A stretch of DNA of 6,696 nucleotides from Thermoplasmata archaeon (GTDB lineage: Archaea; Thermoplasmatota; Thermoplasmata; Thermoplasmatales; Thermoplasmataceae), in contig JAKAAK010000180.1 of the NCBI GenBank assembly GCA_021797025.1, forward strand, positions 1 to 6,696. The letters run 5' to 3'. The translations under genes and the position numbers were made by a program. The notes below the pieces were generated by a model. It saw nothing but the letters and a program-made list of their open reading frames with translations. It ran no database searches and was not told the origin of the DNA. Positions 1 through 5,501 of this stretch are shown one piece after another (position 1 is the stretch's first letter; each line of letters starts with the position of its first letter).

Positions 1-304
1 TAAATGGATACCTGGAATTGAACTCTACGGATTTTAAATAGAACATTTTCATTGCTATGTCCTCATGAGGGAATGATAATATTTTTTTAATTCTCCATAT
101 TTCTTCATTTATTTTTTATAATATTTGCAGATTGGAGGAAATTTCTTATTCTTGAGGATAACCATAGAACCACAATAGACTTAGAAGTTCAATTTCAGCA
201 CTGTAAGGTATATTTGGATACTTCCTGATGTCTAATGACCAGTTCATTGTTAACAGGAGGTTTATATTTATACAAAATATTGTAGACACCCAATCTTCAA
301 GATG
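1..304 (-). pseudogene. Decayed IS256/mutator-family transposase, C-terminal remnant
   Basis: No intact ORF exists here, but reading the minus strand across frames gives a transposase-like C-terminal stretch. From 304 down to about 149 one frame reads into LLWFYGYPQE (ends at 149). After a 1-nt loss the next frame reads IRNFLQSANIIKNK. After a second shift (near 108) a third frame reads NEEIWRIKKILSFPHED and continues as IAMKMFYLKSVEFNSRYPF to the window edge. The order FY-YP-E-IR, then L-(S/T)-(A/T)-N-I-I, then R-x-x-K, then FP-x-(E/D)-x-A-x-K-x-x-YL is the arrangement I know from the end of IS256-type (mutator) transposases. The match is from memory of the family pattern, not an alignment. 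At least two frameshifts and no start codon make it non-functional. It is cut off on the left by the window and on the right by a stop at 305-307, so the N-terminal part of the element is missing. Confidence 0.55.
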
Positions 305-330
305 TTAGAGGTTTTGGCTCACACCAACGA

Positions 331-340
331 TAATTATTTA
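331..340 (+). promoter_or_regulatory. Candidate archaeal TATA box for the ATPase gene
   Basis: The AT-rich box taattattta lies 36-45 nt before the ATG at 376. A start of transcription about 25 nt downstream would fall near 361-366, giving a very short leader. No Shine-Dalgarno sequence precedes the ATG, which fits near-leaderless expression. Confidence 0.45.
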
Positions 341-351
341 AGCGGCTATAG

Positions 352-376
352 TATTACTTTGCAGGGCAAAGTAGTA
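352..376 (+). promoter_or_regulatory. Inverted repeat at the transcription/translation start of the ATPase gene
   Basis: A perfect 8-bp inverted repeat, TACTTTGC-AGG-GCAAAGTA (355-373), sits directly before the start codon. As RNA the stem can be extended outwards by a G-U pair (354/374) and two A-U pairs (353/375 and 352/376), bringing the first base of the ATG into the stem. The right arm GGGCAAAGTA (364-373) recurs as a direct repeat at 381-390 inside the gene. It could be an operator over the start site or an RNA hairpin limiting ribosome access. Confidence 0.45.
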
Positions 377-1404
377 TGGGGGGCAAAGTAATTTTCACTG
401 AAAAACCTAGGGATAGCATAGAAAATATATTTGACAGAGCCAAAGAAATAGATATAATAAAAAACGTACTTGATACAGCAGACTGGTTAGCTATATTAGG
501 TCCAAGGATGATAGGCAAAACAAGTCTAGCAAAAGCCATCTTAAATGAGTACAAAAATGATTACAACACATTATATGTAGATTTAACAGGCATAAAAAAT
601 TCGGGAGATGCAATTAATAGAATATTTAATAATATCCCTAGGAATCTAATTACCAGGTTCAGAGACAATTTTGAAATACTCGGAATAAACATAATGGGGA
701 ATTCAATAAAATTCAATAAAAAAGTAAATAATACAGACGTTATGGAATCATTATTCAATTTACTGTCAATAAAAAAGACAATGATAGTACTTGACGAATT
801 TCAGGAATTGTCCTTTGGAATTAACCATTTTATAAATATGCTCCATAATATAATGATGGCAAATAAAAATATAGTATTTATTTTTACAGGGTCATCTATA
901 GGCCTCATGAAAACACTGCTGGAACAGGAAGGGAAAAATCCGCTGGCAGGGAGGAATCCGGTAAAAGTGGTTCTTGAGCCATGGGATCACCAGACGGCGT
1001 TTGATTATTTAAAAGCCGGATTGATTAACTGCAGCGCTGATATAAGTGAAACAGAAATAAATGAAGCAATAAATGAAATAGGGACAATAACGGGATGGCT
1101 AAATTTCTACGGCAGGAGAAGATGCATATATAATCATCGTGATGCGTTGAATGAAAGCCTCGAAGAGGCAGTAAAGGTAGCAAGATATGAGTTAAACAAC
1201 ATTATAAATAAATCAGGGTGGAAAAGAAAGGCGCTAAAAATGTTGGCTTTCGGTGCAGGATACAATGAAATATTGAACGAGACCAAAGTTTCTACATCTA
1301 CATTATCAAATTTTTTACATAGGTTAGAAAAATTGTATTTGATTAAAAATGACAACAGAACATATTATATTCTGGATAATATCTATAGAAAAGCGATCAA
1401 ATAG
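376..1404 (+). CDS. Archaeal AAA-type ATPase (PF01637-like) with C-terminal winged helix
   Basis: A 342-residue protein with the layout of the archaeal ATPase family PF01637. The Walker A loop GPRMIGKT is at residues 42-49 and Walker B MIVLDEFQEL at 136-145. A sensor-like FTGSSIGLM is at 170-178, the family's GRNPVKVVLEPW stretch at 192-203, and TGWLNFYG at 239-246. Residues about 283-342 look like a winged helix, with a recognition-helix stretch VSTSTLSNFLHRLEKLYLI and a short wing. Length is normal, so the protein appears complete. The ATG at 376 is chosen because it lies at the right distance from a TATA-like box; no Shine-Dalgarno is visible. Such STAND-related NTPases are abundant in archaea and often lie in accessory regions near toxin-antitoxin or defence genes, but their cellular role is mostly unknown. 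The gene converges on the MNT/HEPN operon with only 3 bp between stop codons. It is noticeably A-rich compared with the sulfur genes further right. The specific function is not recognisable. Confidence 0.9.
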   Translation: MGGKVIFTEKPRDSIENIFDRAKEIDIIKNVLDTADWLAILGPRMIGKTSLAKAILNEYKNDYNTLYVDLTGIKNSGDAINRIFNNIPRNLITRFRDNFEILGINIMGNSIKFNKKVNNTDVMESLFNLLSIKKTMIVLDEFQELSFGINHFINMLHNIMMANKNIVFIFTGSSIGLMKTLLEQEGKNPLAGRNPVKVVLEPWDHQTAFDYLKAGLINCSADISETEINEAINEIGTITGWLNFYGRRRCIYNHRDALNESLEEAVKVARYELNNIINKSGWKRKALKMLAFGAGYNEILNETKVSTSTLSNFLHRLEKLYLIKNDNRTYYILDNIYRKAIK

Positions 1405-1407
1405 TTA

Positions 1408-1773
1408 TTATTTTAATCCGGTAATTTTACTGATGATACTTTTAATATTGAAATCATCCCTTAAAACTACACCATCTCTGAACGAATCAATAATAAACTT
1501 GTCGTTCTTTGCTATCTTTTTATTTAATTCATCCATATTTAACGGTATAACTTCATAGCCGGGTGGAAAATCAATATTTTTAAGTCTTTCTACCGGATTA
1601 CCTAAGAAATTTCCGACAATTAATATGTCAACATCGCTCCATAAATTGAAGTCTCCTCTGGAATATGAACCTATTAAAATGGCAGAACATTTAAATTTTA
1701 ATGATAGAGCGTATTTTTTTGTATCGTTGATTATTTTATCCCTTTCTTTTATTCTTCTTTCAATGATTTCCAT
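1408..1773 (-). CDS. mntA: Minimal nucleotidyltransferase (MNT), antitoxin-type partner of HEPN
   Basis: A 121-residue protein of the DNA polymerase beta-like minimal nucleotidyltransferase group. The signature GSYSRGDFNLWSDVDILI (residues 35-52) supplies the nucleotide-binding Gly-Ser and the two metal-binding Asp residues, D47 and D49. The usual third acidic residue is probably E74 in YEVIPL, a Glu rather than Asp (inference from position). In studied HEPN/MNT pairs the MNT protein silences the HEPN toxin by adding AMP groups to it. The ATG at 1773 lies inside the last codons of the HEPN gene (25-bp overlap), and a GAGG sequence about 10 nt before it, still inside the HEPN gene, could act as ribosome binding site. 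Co-transcription and translational coupling are therefore likely. It ends 3 bp from the convergent ATPase gene. The family assignment is firm; an antitoxin role here is inferred from the pairing. Confidence 0.9.
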   Translation of the reverse strand: MEIIERRIKERDKIINDTKKYALSLKFKCSAILIGSYSRGDFNLWSDVDILIVGNFLGNPVERLKNIDFPPGYEVIPLNMDELNKKIAKNDKFIIDSFRDGVVLRDDFNIKSIISKITGLK

Positions 1774-2156
1774 ATTGATTTTACCTCGTCTAATATTGAT
1801 TTTGCCGCCTCAATCGCATTCTGTGCATCGGTTTTGTTGTAATAATCATCCGGCACCCCCTCACTCCATGCGTCTGCGTATCTTGTTGGTATATAGTATT
1901 TATCGATAACCATGGCAGTGCTTATAATGTCCTTATTGAATCCTGCATTTTTTAAAAGAAGTGAAACGGCGTGGCCGAAGGTATTCATGCCTATGCCATG
2001 GAGATATGCCTTTACAGCATATTCCGACGCCTGCTGCGCCTTGAAGCACGCCCAGTTATAAAATTCTGATGATAAATCACCATACGCTGATTGTAACGTT
2101 CTTTCAGCATGTTTCATCCAACGTTCATATTCCTCACTATCAAAAAAATCAACCAC
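1749..2156 (-). CDS. hepT: HEPN domain protein (PF05168-like), toxin-type partner of MNT
   Basis: A 135-residue, mostly alpha-helical protein with the archaeal HEPN pattern: W13-x-x-HAERTL near the start, then EFYNWACFKAQQASEYAVKA (31-50) with the Gln-Gln pair, then a conserved H62, and finally IDKYYIPTRYADAW (84-97) followed by a terminal helix with ...DAQNAIEAA. HEPN proteins of this kind are often RNases paired with MNT antitoxins. The R-x(4-6)-H catalytic motif of RNase-active members is not present: R92 is followed by YADAWSEG with no His. The gene starts with GTG at 2156, preceded in frame by a TGA three codons upstream, so no longer start exists in that reading frame. It is the first gene of the operon and overlaps the MNT gene by 25 bp. 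Whether it is a toxin, or a non-nuclease RNA- or nucleotide-binding member, cannot be told from sequence. Confidence 0.88.
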   Translation of the reverse strand: MVDFFDSEEYERWMKHAERTLQSAYGDLSSEFYNWACFKAQQASEYAVKAYLHGIGMNTFGHAVSLLLKNAGFNKDIISTAMVIDKYYIPTRYADAWSEGVPDDYYNKTDAQNAIEAAKSILDEVKSIWKSLKEE

Positions 2157-2170
2157 GTTACTTCATTAGC

Positions 2171-2196
2171 TATATTATATTTGATTAATAAAATTT
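2171..2196 (-). promoter_or_regulatory. Candidate promoter region of the HEPN/MNT operon
   Basis: Upstream of the GTG at 2156 the minus strand carries two TATA-like stretches, tataatata (2179-2171) and aaattttattaat (2195-2183). The second is about 27-39 nt before the start codon, which would place transcription start almost at the GTG. This is composition-based evidence in very AT-rich DNA. Confidence 0.3.
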
Positions 2197-2369
2197 TTGC
2201 TTTCATTATAATTATTTCATTTTAAGTAGAAGTAATGGAATATAAATCTGTGGAATAGACTGCTGTAACTTAGTATCTATTTAAACCAAACTAACTTACA
2301 TGTCCTGTTGGGTATAGAATAGAGAATGAATGTAATTAAATTAATACCAGACTTACGTAGACAATATTT

Positions 2370-2798
2370 ATGTGTATGCATAATAAGATTTTTATAGATA
2401 CTTTTATTGTAATAATGATGAACAAAAGAATAACTTATACATTAATTGCATTTATAGTATTACTGGTATTAAATTTACTTTTATTAAAATATAGCTTAAT
2501 AGTAAATATCGTTTTGCCGATTTACATACTTATAGATTTTATTTTAGCGGTTCTACTGATAAATTATGATGTAATACTGAAACATATGGACTTTATATTA
2601 ACTGTGATAGTTTTCTCTTTATTTTATATCATGGTATTCACTATAACAGGGTTGATTCTTTCTACCAAATATACATATTTGCAATCAATTAAATTCCCAC
2701 CGGATGATGTTATGATTTCCGGATTCTTCATTCTCGGATTGATCACATCAATAATAATCAAAATCAGACATAGTCACCGTACAGTTAGACCTCTATAA
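2370..2798 (+). CDS. Four-helix membrane protein of unknown function
   Basis: A 142-residue very hydrophobic protein. Predicted membrane segments by eye are about 21-39, 42-65, 74-98 and 114-131, with a basic tail (KIRHSHRTVR). I do not recognise the family. Its C-terminal half, from the TGLIL segment through PPDDVMISGFF (residues 110-120) to the last helix, resembles the small membrane protein at 3817-4167, which reads PNDVAITGFF at the same place before its last helix. That suggests a shared two-helix domain. The start is uncertain: ATG at 2370 fits a TATA-like taattaaatta at about 2333-2343 and a leaderless message. The tandem ATGs at 2415 and 2418 would give a cleaner N-terminus (MNKRITYTL...) just ahead of helix 1, and could use aatattta at 2363-2370. 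No Shine-Dalgarno helps decide. It stands alone, codirectional with no near neighbour. Confidence 0.6.
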   Translation: MCMHNKIFIDTFIVIMMNKRITYTLIAFIVLLVLNLLLLKYSLIVNIVLPIYILIDFILAVLLINYDVILKHMDFILTVIVFSLFYIMVFTITGLILSTKYTYLQSIKFPPDDVMISGFFILGLITSIIIKIRHSHRTVRPL

Positions 2799-2922
2799 CC
2801 CAAATTAGTTTATATTCACATATAATTATCTTGTCTACCCGGATTTAGATATTATACGTATAAAAACTTATTAAATGTCTATTTTGTATTACCTTATATT
2901 ATTTAGTAATTATTTGTTTGAT

Positions 2923-3090
2923 ATGATCAATTGTATTGATAATGTTGAAGCTAAAAAACATGGGGAGCATTATAAACTGTAGTACGAATTTTCATCGATA
3001 GGGAAAGCGTACCATGATAGTGTATCAATCTCTTTATCTATGTATAAGTTTAAACTATCCATAACCAATATTCCACAACTCAGTCCTTAA
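2923..3090 (+). pseudogene. Short relic coding frame, possibly from a transposase
   Basis: The frame from ATG 2923 reads MINCIDNVEAKKHGEHYKL, hits TAG at 2980-2982, then stays open for 35 more codons (YEFSSIGKAYHDSVSI...) to TAA at 3088. The residue mix on both sides of the amber codon looks protein-like. The stretch ID-x-VEAKKHGEH followed by S-x-(x)-K is reminiscent of the area after the first catalytic Asp in some DDE transposases, but the match is weak and from memory. Fifty-five codons with an internal stop cannot be an intact transposase. Confidence 0.28.
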
Positions 3091-3116
3091 AAATAAAGAT
3101 ACGTGAACTTCCATGA

Positions 3117-3269
3117 AGAGAAAAATACCATACAATTTATTATAAAGGAGAATGGTATCTAAAGGCTTTGGGAATTCATCAAATAGAGGCACCGCTACTG
3201 GCAATAGCTGATTTTATTGTAAAAGCTCGAAGCTCCGATAATTTAGTGAAGAGAACGTTATATAAATAA
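3117..3269 (+). pseudogene. Unidentified relic coding frame without start codon
   Basis: This plus-strand frame is open from a TGA at 3114-3116 to TAA at 3267-3269 and reads, in its second part, WYLKALGIHQIEAPLLAIAD and then FIVKARSSDNLVKRTLYK. The mix of alternating hydrophobic and basic residues looks like real protein. There is no ATG or GTG in frame, and no family is recognised. It is read here as a gene fragment, perhaps of the same decayed element as the relic at 2923-3090, but chance openness cannot be excluded. Confidence 0.25.
3152..3211 (+). other. 19-codon ORF with strong Shine-Dalgarno
   Basis: The sequence AAAGGAGA runs directly up to an ATG at 3152, followed by MVSKGFGNSSNRGTATGNS and TGA at 3209. 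Good Shine-Dalgarno sequences are rare in this window, so it is recorded. Spacing between the GGAG core and ATG is very short, the peptide has no recognisable features, and another frame over the same DNA looks more protein-like. A real small protein is possible but unlikely. Confidence 0.15.
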
Positions 3270-3326
3270 AGTCGTTGAGATGTTAAATTGTACACATTTT
3301 GTACCGTAAATCATTTTCAAATTATA

Positions 3327-3343
3327 TTAAAAAGTGATTAAAA
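3327..3343 (-). terminator. T-rich terminator candidate after the DsrE-like gene
   Basis: On the minus strand the stop codon of the DsrE-like gene is followed within about 20 nt by TTTTAATCACTTTTTAAT, including a T5 run. Archaeal termination often needs only such U-rich RNA 3' ends without a strong hairpin. Confidence 0.35.
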
Positions 3344-3345
3344 TT

Positions 3346-3693
3346 TTAGAAAGTAACGACAGAAAATCCTGCATCTACTTCCTTGGCCGTCTGTACACCG
3401 CCCATAACCGGTTCAATTCCCTCCAGTAGCTGACTTTCCATAAGACCTATACCTTTAGCAGATACTTTACAGTACGTTACTTCGATACCGACAGATTTCA
3501 TCTGATTGACGAGGTCTACAACAGGCTTTATGCCATTTGACTCTTTCAATAGATTTTCTACACCCCTTCCCAGAAACATAAAATTAACGGTTGCCCCGGC
3601 ATTCTTTACAGTGCTGTATGCAAAATTAGCTGCCACATTAACCATATTCAAATCATCTTTTCCTTTTGTCAGAATTACAAATATTTTTGCCAT
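3346..3693 (-). CDS. DsrE/DsrF-like sulfur-relay protein
   Basis: A 115-residue single-domain protein of the DsrE/DsrF-like family. It begins MAKIFVILTKGKDD (strand 1 and the Gly turn), continues with the NVAANFAYSTVKNAGA helix and the VNFMFLGRGV strand, and has EVTYCKVSAKGIGL around a single cysteine, C75, at the place where members carry the sulfur-accepting Cys. It ends DAGFSVVTF, the usual C-terminus. Family members (TusD/E-like, DsrE2/DsrE3) pass sulfane sulfur between carriers, often with TusA; no TusA gene is in the window. The ATG at 3693 is supported by a TATA-like box about 30 nt upstream and by the exact family N-terminus. A 123-bp gap and its own promoter separate it from the two upstream membrane-protein genes, so it may be a separate unit serving the same pathway. 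The cytoplasmic location is inferred from the lack of signal or membrane segments. Confidence 0.88.
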   Translation of the reverse strand: MAKIFVILTKGKDDLNMVNVAANFAYSTVKNAGATVNFMFLGRGVENLLKESNGIKPVVDLVNQMKSVGIEVTYCKVSAKGIGLMESQLLEGIEPVMGGVQTAKEVDAGFSVVTF

Positions 3694-3719
3694 CTTCTAT
3701 CACTATCTTTTATTATAAG

Positions 3720-3733
3720 TTGATATATATCAA
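3720..3733 (-). promoter_or_regulatory. Perfect 14-bp palindrome overlapping the TATA box of the DsrE-like gene
   Basis: TTGATATATATCAA is perfectly self-complementary and contains the TATA-like core (atatatat) 27-40 nt before the ATG at 3693. It therefore both fits as the promoter and could be a dimeric repressor site. AT-rich palindromes around TATA boxes also arise by chance. Confidence 0.4.
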
Positions 3734-3797
3734 TTTTCATTGCAAATTATTTTATTATATGCTATCAATAGTTTAACAATTATTCGGTTATACGCTT

Positions 3798-3812
3798 CTA
3801 AAAATTAAGATA
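3798..3812 (-). terminator. T-rich terminator candidate after the YeeE operon
   Basis: Directly after the TAA of the small membrane protein gene the minus strand reads CTTAATTTTTAG with a T5 run, a modest U-rich archaeal-type termination signal. It would separate the transporter unit from the downstream DsrE-like gene, which has its own promoter. Confidence 0.3.
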
Positions 3813-3816
3813 ATTA

Positions 3817-4167
3817 TTATTTCTTTTCCCTGTCATTTTTCATTTTCTTATAATGCCTTCTGAATTCTTCAGGCTTATATGAGAAATTATTATATTTAGA
3901 TCTGTACCACACTGCTGTCATCAGAATTGTTACTATTGCGAAGAACCCTGTTATGGCAACGTCATTCGGATCCGGATCATAGCCATTGTATGTTCCTTCA
4001 GTCAGGGCTGCAGTTATTATCATTATACCTGTCATAATTATTATGAAGGCCCTTATGCCGAATTCACTCTTTTGCTTCGGCTCTTCAGATCTTTCAAGTT
4101 CTACTGCCTTTTTTACTACGTTATCTGATTGGCTATTAATTTTATCATATATTTTCTTGTCTTCCAT
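3817..4167 (-). CDS. Small two-helix membrane protein coupled to the YeeE transporter
   Basis: A 116-residue protein with a charged N-terminal third (MEDKKIYDKINSQSDNVVKK), two membrane helices at about 39-56 and 70-88, and a very basic tail ending KKMKNDREKK. Between and into the helices lies YDPDPNDVAITGFF (63-76), which resembles PPDDVMISGFF in the membrane protein at 2370-2798. No named family is recognised. The start is set at ATG 4167 rather than the GTG at 4176. AGGAG sits 8 nt before this ATG and too close to the GTG, and the ATG follows the transporter's TAA by one nucleotide, a typical coupled arrangement. The longer GTG version would add MSK and overlap the transporter by 8 bp. Co-transcription with the transporter suggests an accessory or partner subunit, an inference from position only. 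Confidence 0.8.
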   Translation of the reverse strand: MEDKKIYDKINSQSDNVVKKAVELERSEEPKQKSEFGIRAFIIIMTGIMIITAALTEGTYNGYDPDPNDVAITGFFAIVTILMTAVWYRSKYNNFSYKPEEFRRHYKKMKNDREKK

Positions 4168-4168
4168 T

Positions 4169-5389
4169 TTACTCACTCCTCTTACTTTTATAAATCAGGT
4201 GTACAGCGATTAACAGGAATATCATAACAATTACGAAGAATTCAAGACTGCTTACTGCCATCTGTAAATCACCGCTCAATATGTGGCCTGAAGCGCATCC
4301 ATCTGCCATTCTTGCACCTAGGAGCATCATGAATGCACCACTGAAGGCCCCTCCTGCTCTCTTGATTTCACTGCCTCCAAATCTGGATGCCCATGATGGC
4401 GGTATTACTTTATTGAATGACTGGAATCTCCTTGTTACAAAGACTGAGAAGAGGAAAGCACCGAATAATGTTCCTATATCACTGAATGGCTCCCAGCCTA
4501 TTGTTGTCACTACTATTTCACTGTATTTCCAGTACGAAGCGGGTAGCCATAATTCCGCCGCTATCCAAGAAAATGTGGTTGATTCTCCGAGTATCTGGTG
4601 TAAGAACATTTCAAGTACCACGGTAAGGCCTATTATTATGCCCACTGTTAACATTACCTTTCCAAATAAATTGGATGATACTGTATAATGGTAATTGAAC
4701 TGCTCGGCAGTAGTTCCATTGCCCATGGGCATGGATGAACCTTCCTGCAATACCCCAGCCGATTCTATATTTTGTTCTTCCTCTGCTGTAGTAGGTTTAT
4801 AATTTTTATGGGATGATTGATAGAAACAACTTTTACCCCCCTTATACCTGGGCAACATATATGCTATTCCGAACATCAGAATTGCCCATACAACTGCTAT
4901 ACCGAAACCTACATACAAATTCGTGTCATATTTGCCACCGAAATATATTTCTCCAAAATTATCGTAGGTTACCAGCCAGTGACCGAAGGATGTTTGATAA
5001 ATCAAAGTCCATGATGCCGCACCGAGCAGGCCACCAAAAACTGCATACACTGCATCTCTCCTTCCTTCACCCAGCGCCATCCATATTGTTCCGGGAACAT
5101 ACCCGGAAACTGCTATTCCTGTACCGAATATGGCCGCACCCAGGGCGACTCCCCATACATAATCTGGCTTAACTCCCCAGTGGAATGATACGCCCAGTGC
5201 TGCTAATCCATATAATGCCAGTGCACCTGCGCCTATTGCAATTGCTATACAACCAATAAATAACCTATCCTGAAATTTACCGAGCCTTATCAAAATTTCT
5301 GGATTTGAAATACCCCATGCTTCTGCAAGACCACCCACTACCATTCCGATAAATAGGCCTATCCATTCCCACGCTGTTACCGCTATCAT
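4169..5389 (-). CDS. YeeE/YedE-family sulfur (thiosulfate-type) transporter
   Basis: A 406-residue inner-membrane protein made of two homologous halves, as in the YeeE/YedE family (PF04143) that imports thiosulfate or related sulfur anions. Each half has the re-entrant-loop signature. In the first half it reads GAAIFGTGIAVSGYVPGT (84-101) followed by GEGRRDAVYAVFGGLLGA. In the second it reads MMLLGARMADGCASGHILSG (354-373). The halves are joined by a hydrophilic linker of about 55 residues (183-238). About ten membrane segments are visible. The second motif keeps its Cys (C365). In the first, the residue that is normally Cys in GYCPGT-type motifs is Val98 (codon GTT at 5098-5096), which is unusual because these cysteines are thought to hand the sulfur anion through the pore. 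The ATG at 5389 follows a TATA-like box by about 30 nt. The next gene starts 1 nt after its stop, and a regulator gene diverges from it. Confidence 0.93.
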   Translation of the reverse strand: MIAVTAWEWIGLFIGMVVGGLAEAWGISNPEILIRLGKFQDRLFIGCIAIAIGAGALALYGLAALGVSFHWGVKPDYVWGVALGAAIFGTGIAVSGYVPGTIWMALGEGRRDAVYAVFGGLLGAASWTLIYQTSFGHWLVTYDNFGEIYFGGKYDTNLYVGFGIAVVWAILMFGIAYMLPRYKGGKSCFYQSSHKNYKPTTAEEEQNIESAGVLQEGSSMPMGNGTTAEQFNYHYTVSSNLFGKVMLTVGIIIGLTVVLEMFLHQILGESTTFSWIAAELWLPASYWKYSEIVVTTIGWEPFSDIGTLFGAFLFSVFVTRRFQSFNKVIPPSWASRFGGSEIKRAGGAFSGAFMMLLGARMADGCASGHILSGDLQMAVSSLEFFVIVMIFLLIAVHLIYKSKRSE

Positions 5390-5416
5390 TTTTACTCTGA
5401 AACTAAAAGTGGTGAT

Positions 5417-5432
5417 TTATATTTAAATATAA
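5417..5432 (-). promoter_or_regulatory. 16-bp palindrome with TATA box, promoter of the YeeE operon
   Basis: TTATATTTAAATATAA is perfectly self-complementary and lies 28-43 nt before the transporter ATG. Its TTTAAATA core would place transcription start a few bases upstream of the ATG, so the message would be nearly leaderless. It is in the 112-bp region shared with the divergent regulator gene and is a natural place for an operator. Confidence 0.45.
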
Positions 5433-5479
5433 TTATTATAATATCAATATATGATTATTTATGGAATCGTTGCGTAAAA

Positions 5480-5490
5480 TTTATAAATTT
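5480..5490 (+). promoter_or_regulatory. TATA-like box before the CARF-type regulator gene
   Basis: The stretch tttataaattt ends 11 nt before the ATG at 5502. With the usual TATA-to-start spacing, transcription would begin around 5508, exactly at the second in-frame ATG, so a leaderless start there is possible. An alternative box, attattta at 5454-5461, would give a short leader to the ATG at 5502. Confidence 0.35.
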
Positions 5491-5501
5491 ATGTAACGTG
5501 A

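Larger units (their letters stand above)
2799..3345. other. 547-bp stretch without an intact gene
   Basis: No ORF of convincing length and no tRNA, rRNA or repeat array is visible. The stretch holds two short protein-like frames with stops or no start (2923-3090 and 3117-3269, listed separately), a 19-codon ORF with a good Shine-Dalgarno (3152-3211), and a T-rich minus-strand tail behind the DsrE-like gene. The most economical reading is eroded accessory DNA. Confidence 0.5.

Noticed and set aside
1349..1909. Plus-strand ORFs opposite the MNT and HEPN genes
   Set aside because: They lie antisense to two well-matched protein families and encode low-complexity hydrophobic sequence typical of reversed AT-rich genes.
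2157..2369. Intergenic region between the divergent HEPN gene and the membrane protein gene searched for repeats, RNA genes or a missed ORF
   Set aside because: Apart from TATA-like stretches for the two flanking genes nothing stands out.
3160..3245. Region with small inverted and direct repeats (for example AAGCTC twice near 3225) considered as a tRNA or small RNA gene
   Set aside because: No cloverleaf, no T-loop sequence and no long stem could be drawn; the repeats are short and look accidental.
3284..3308. GTACA-CATTT-TGTAC inverted repeat considered as an operator
   Set aside because: Only 5 bp per arm, 40 nt downstream of the DsrE-like gene's stop on its strand and not near any start codon; expected by chance.
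4281..5172. Plus-strand ORFs of 135, 119 and 65 codons opposite the YeeE gene
   Set aside because: They are antisense shadows of a clearly conserved membrane transporter and have no recognisable domains or sensible codon pattern.
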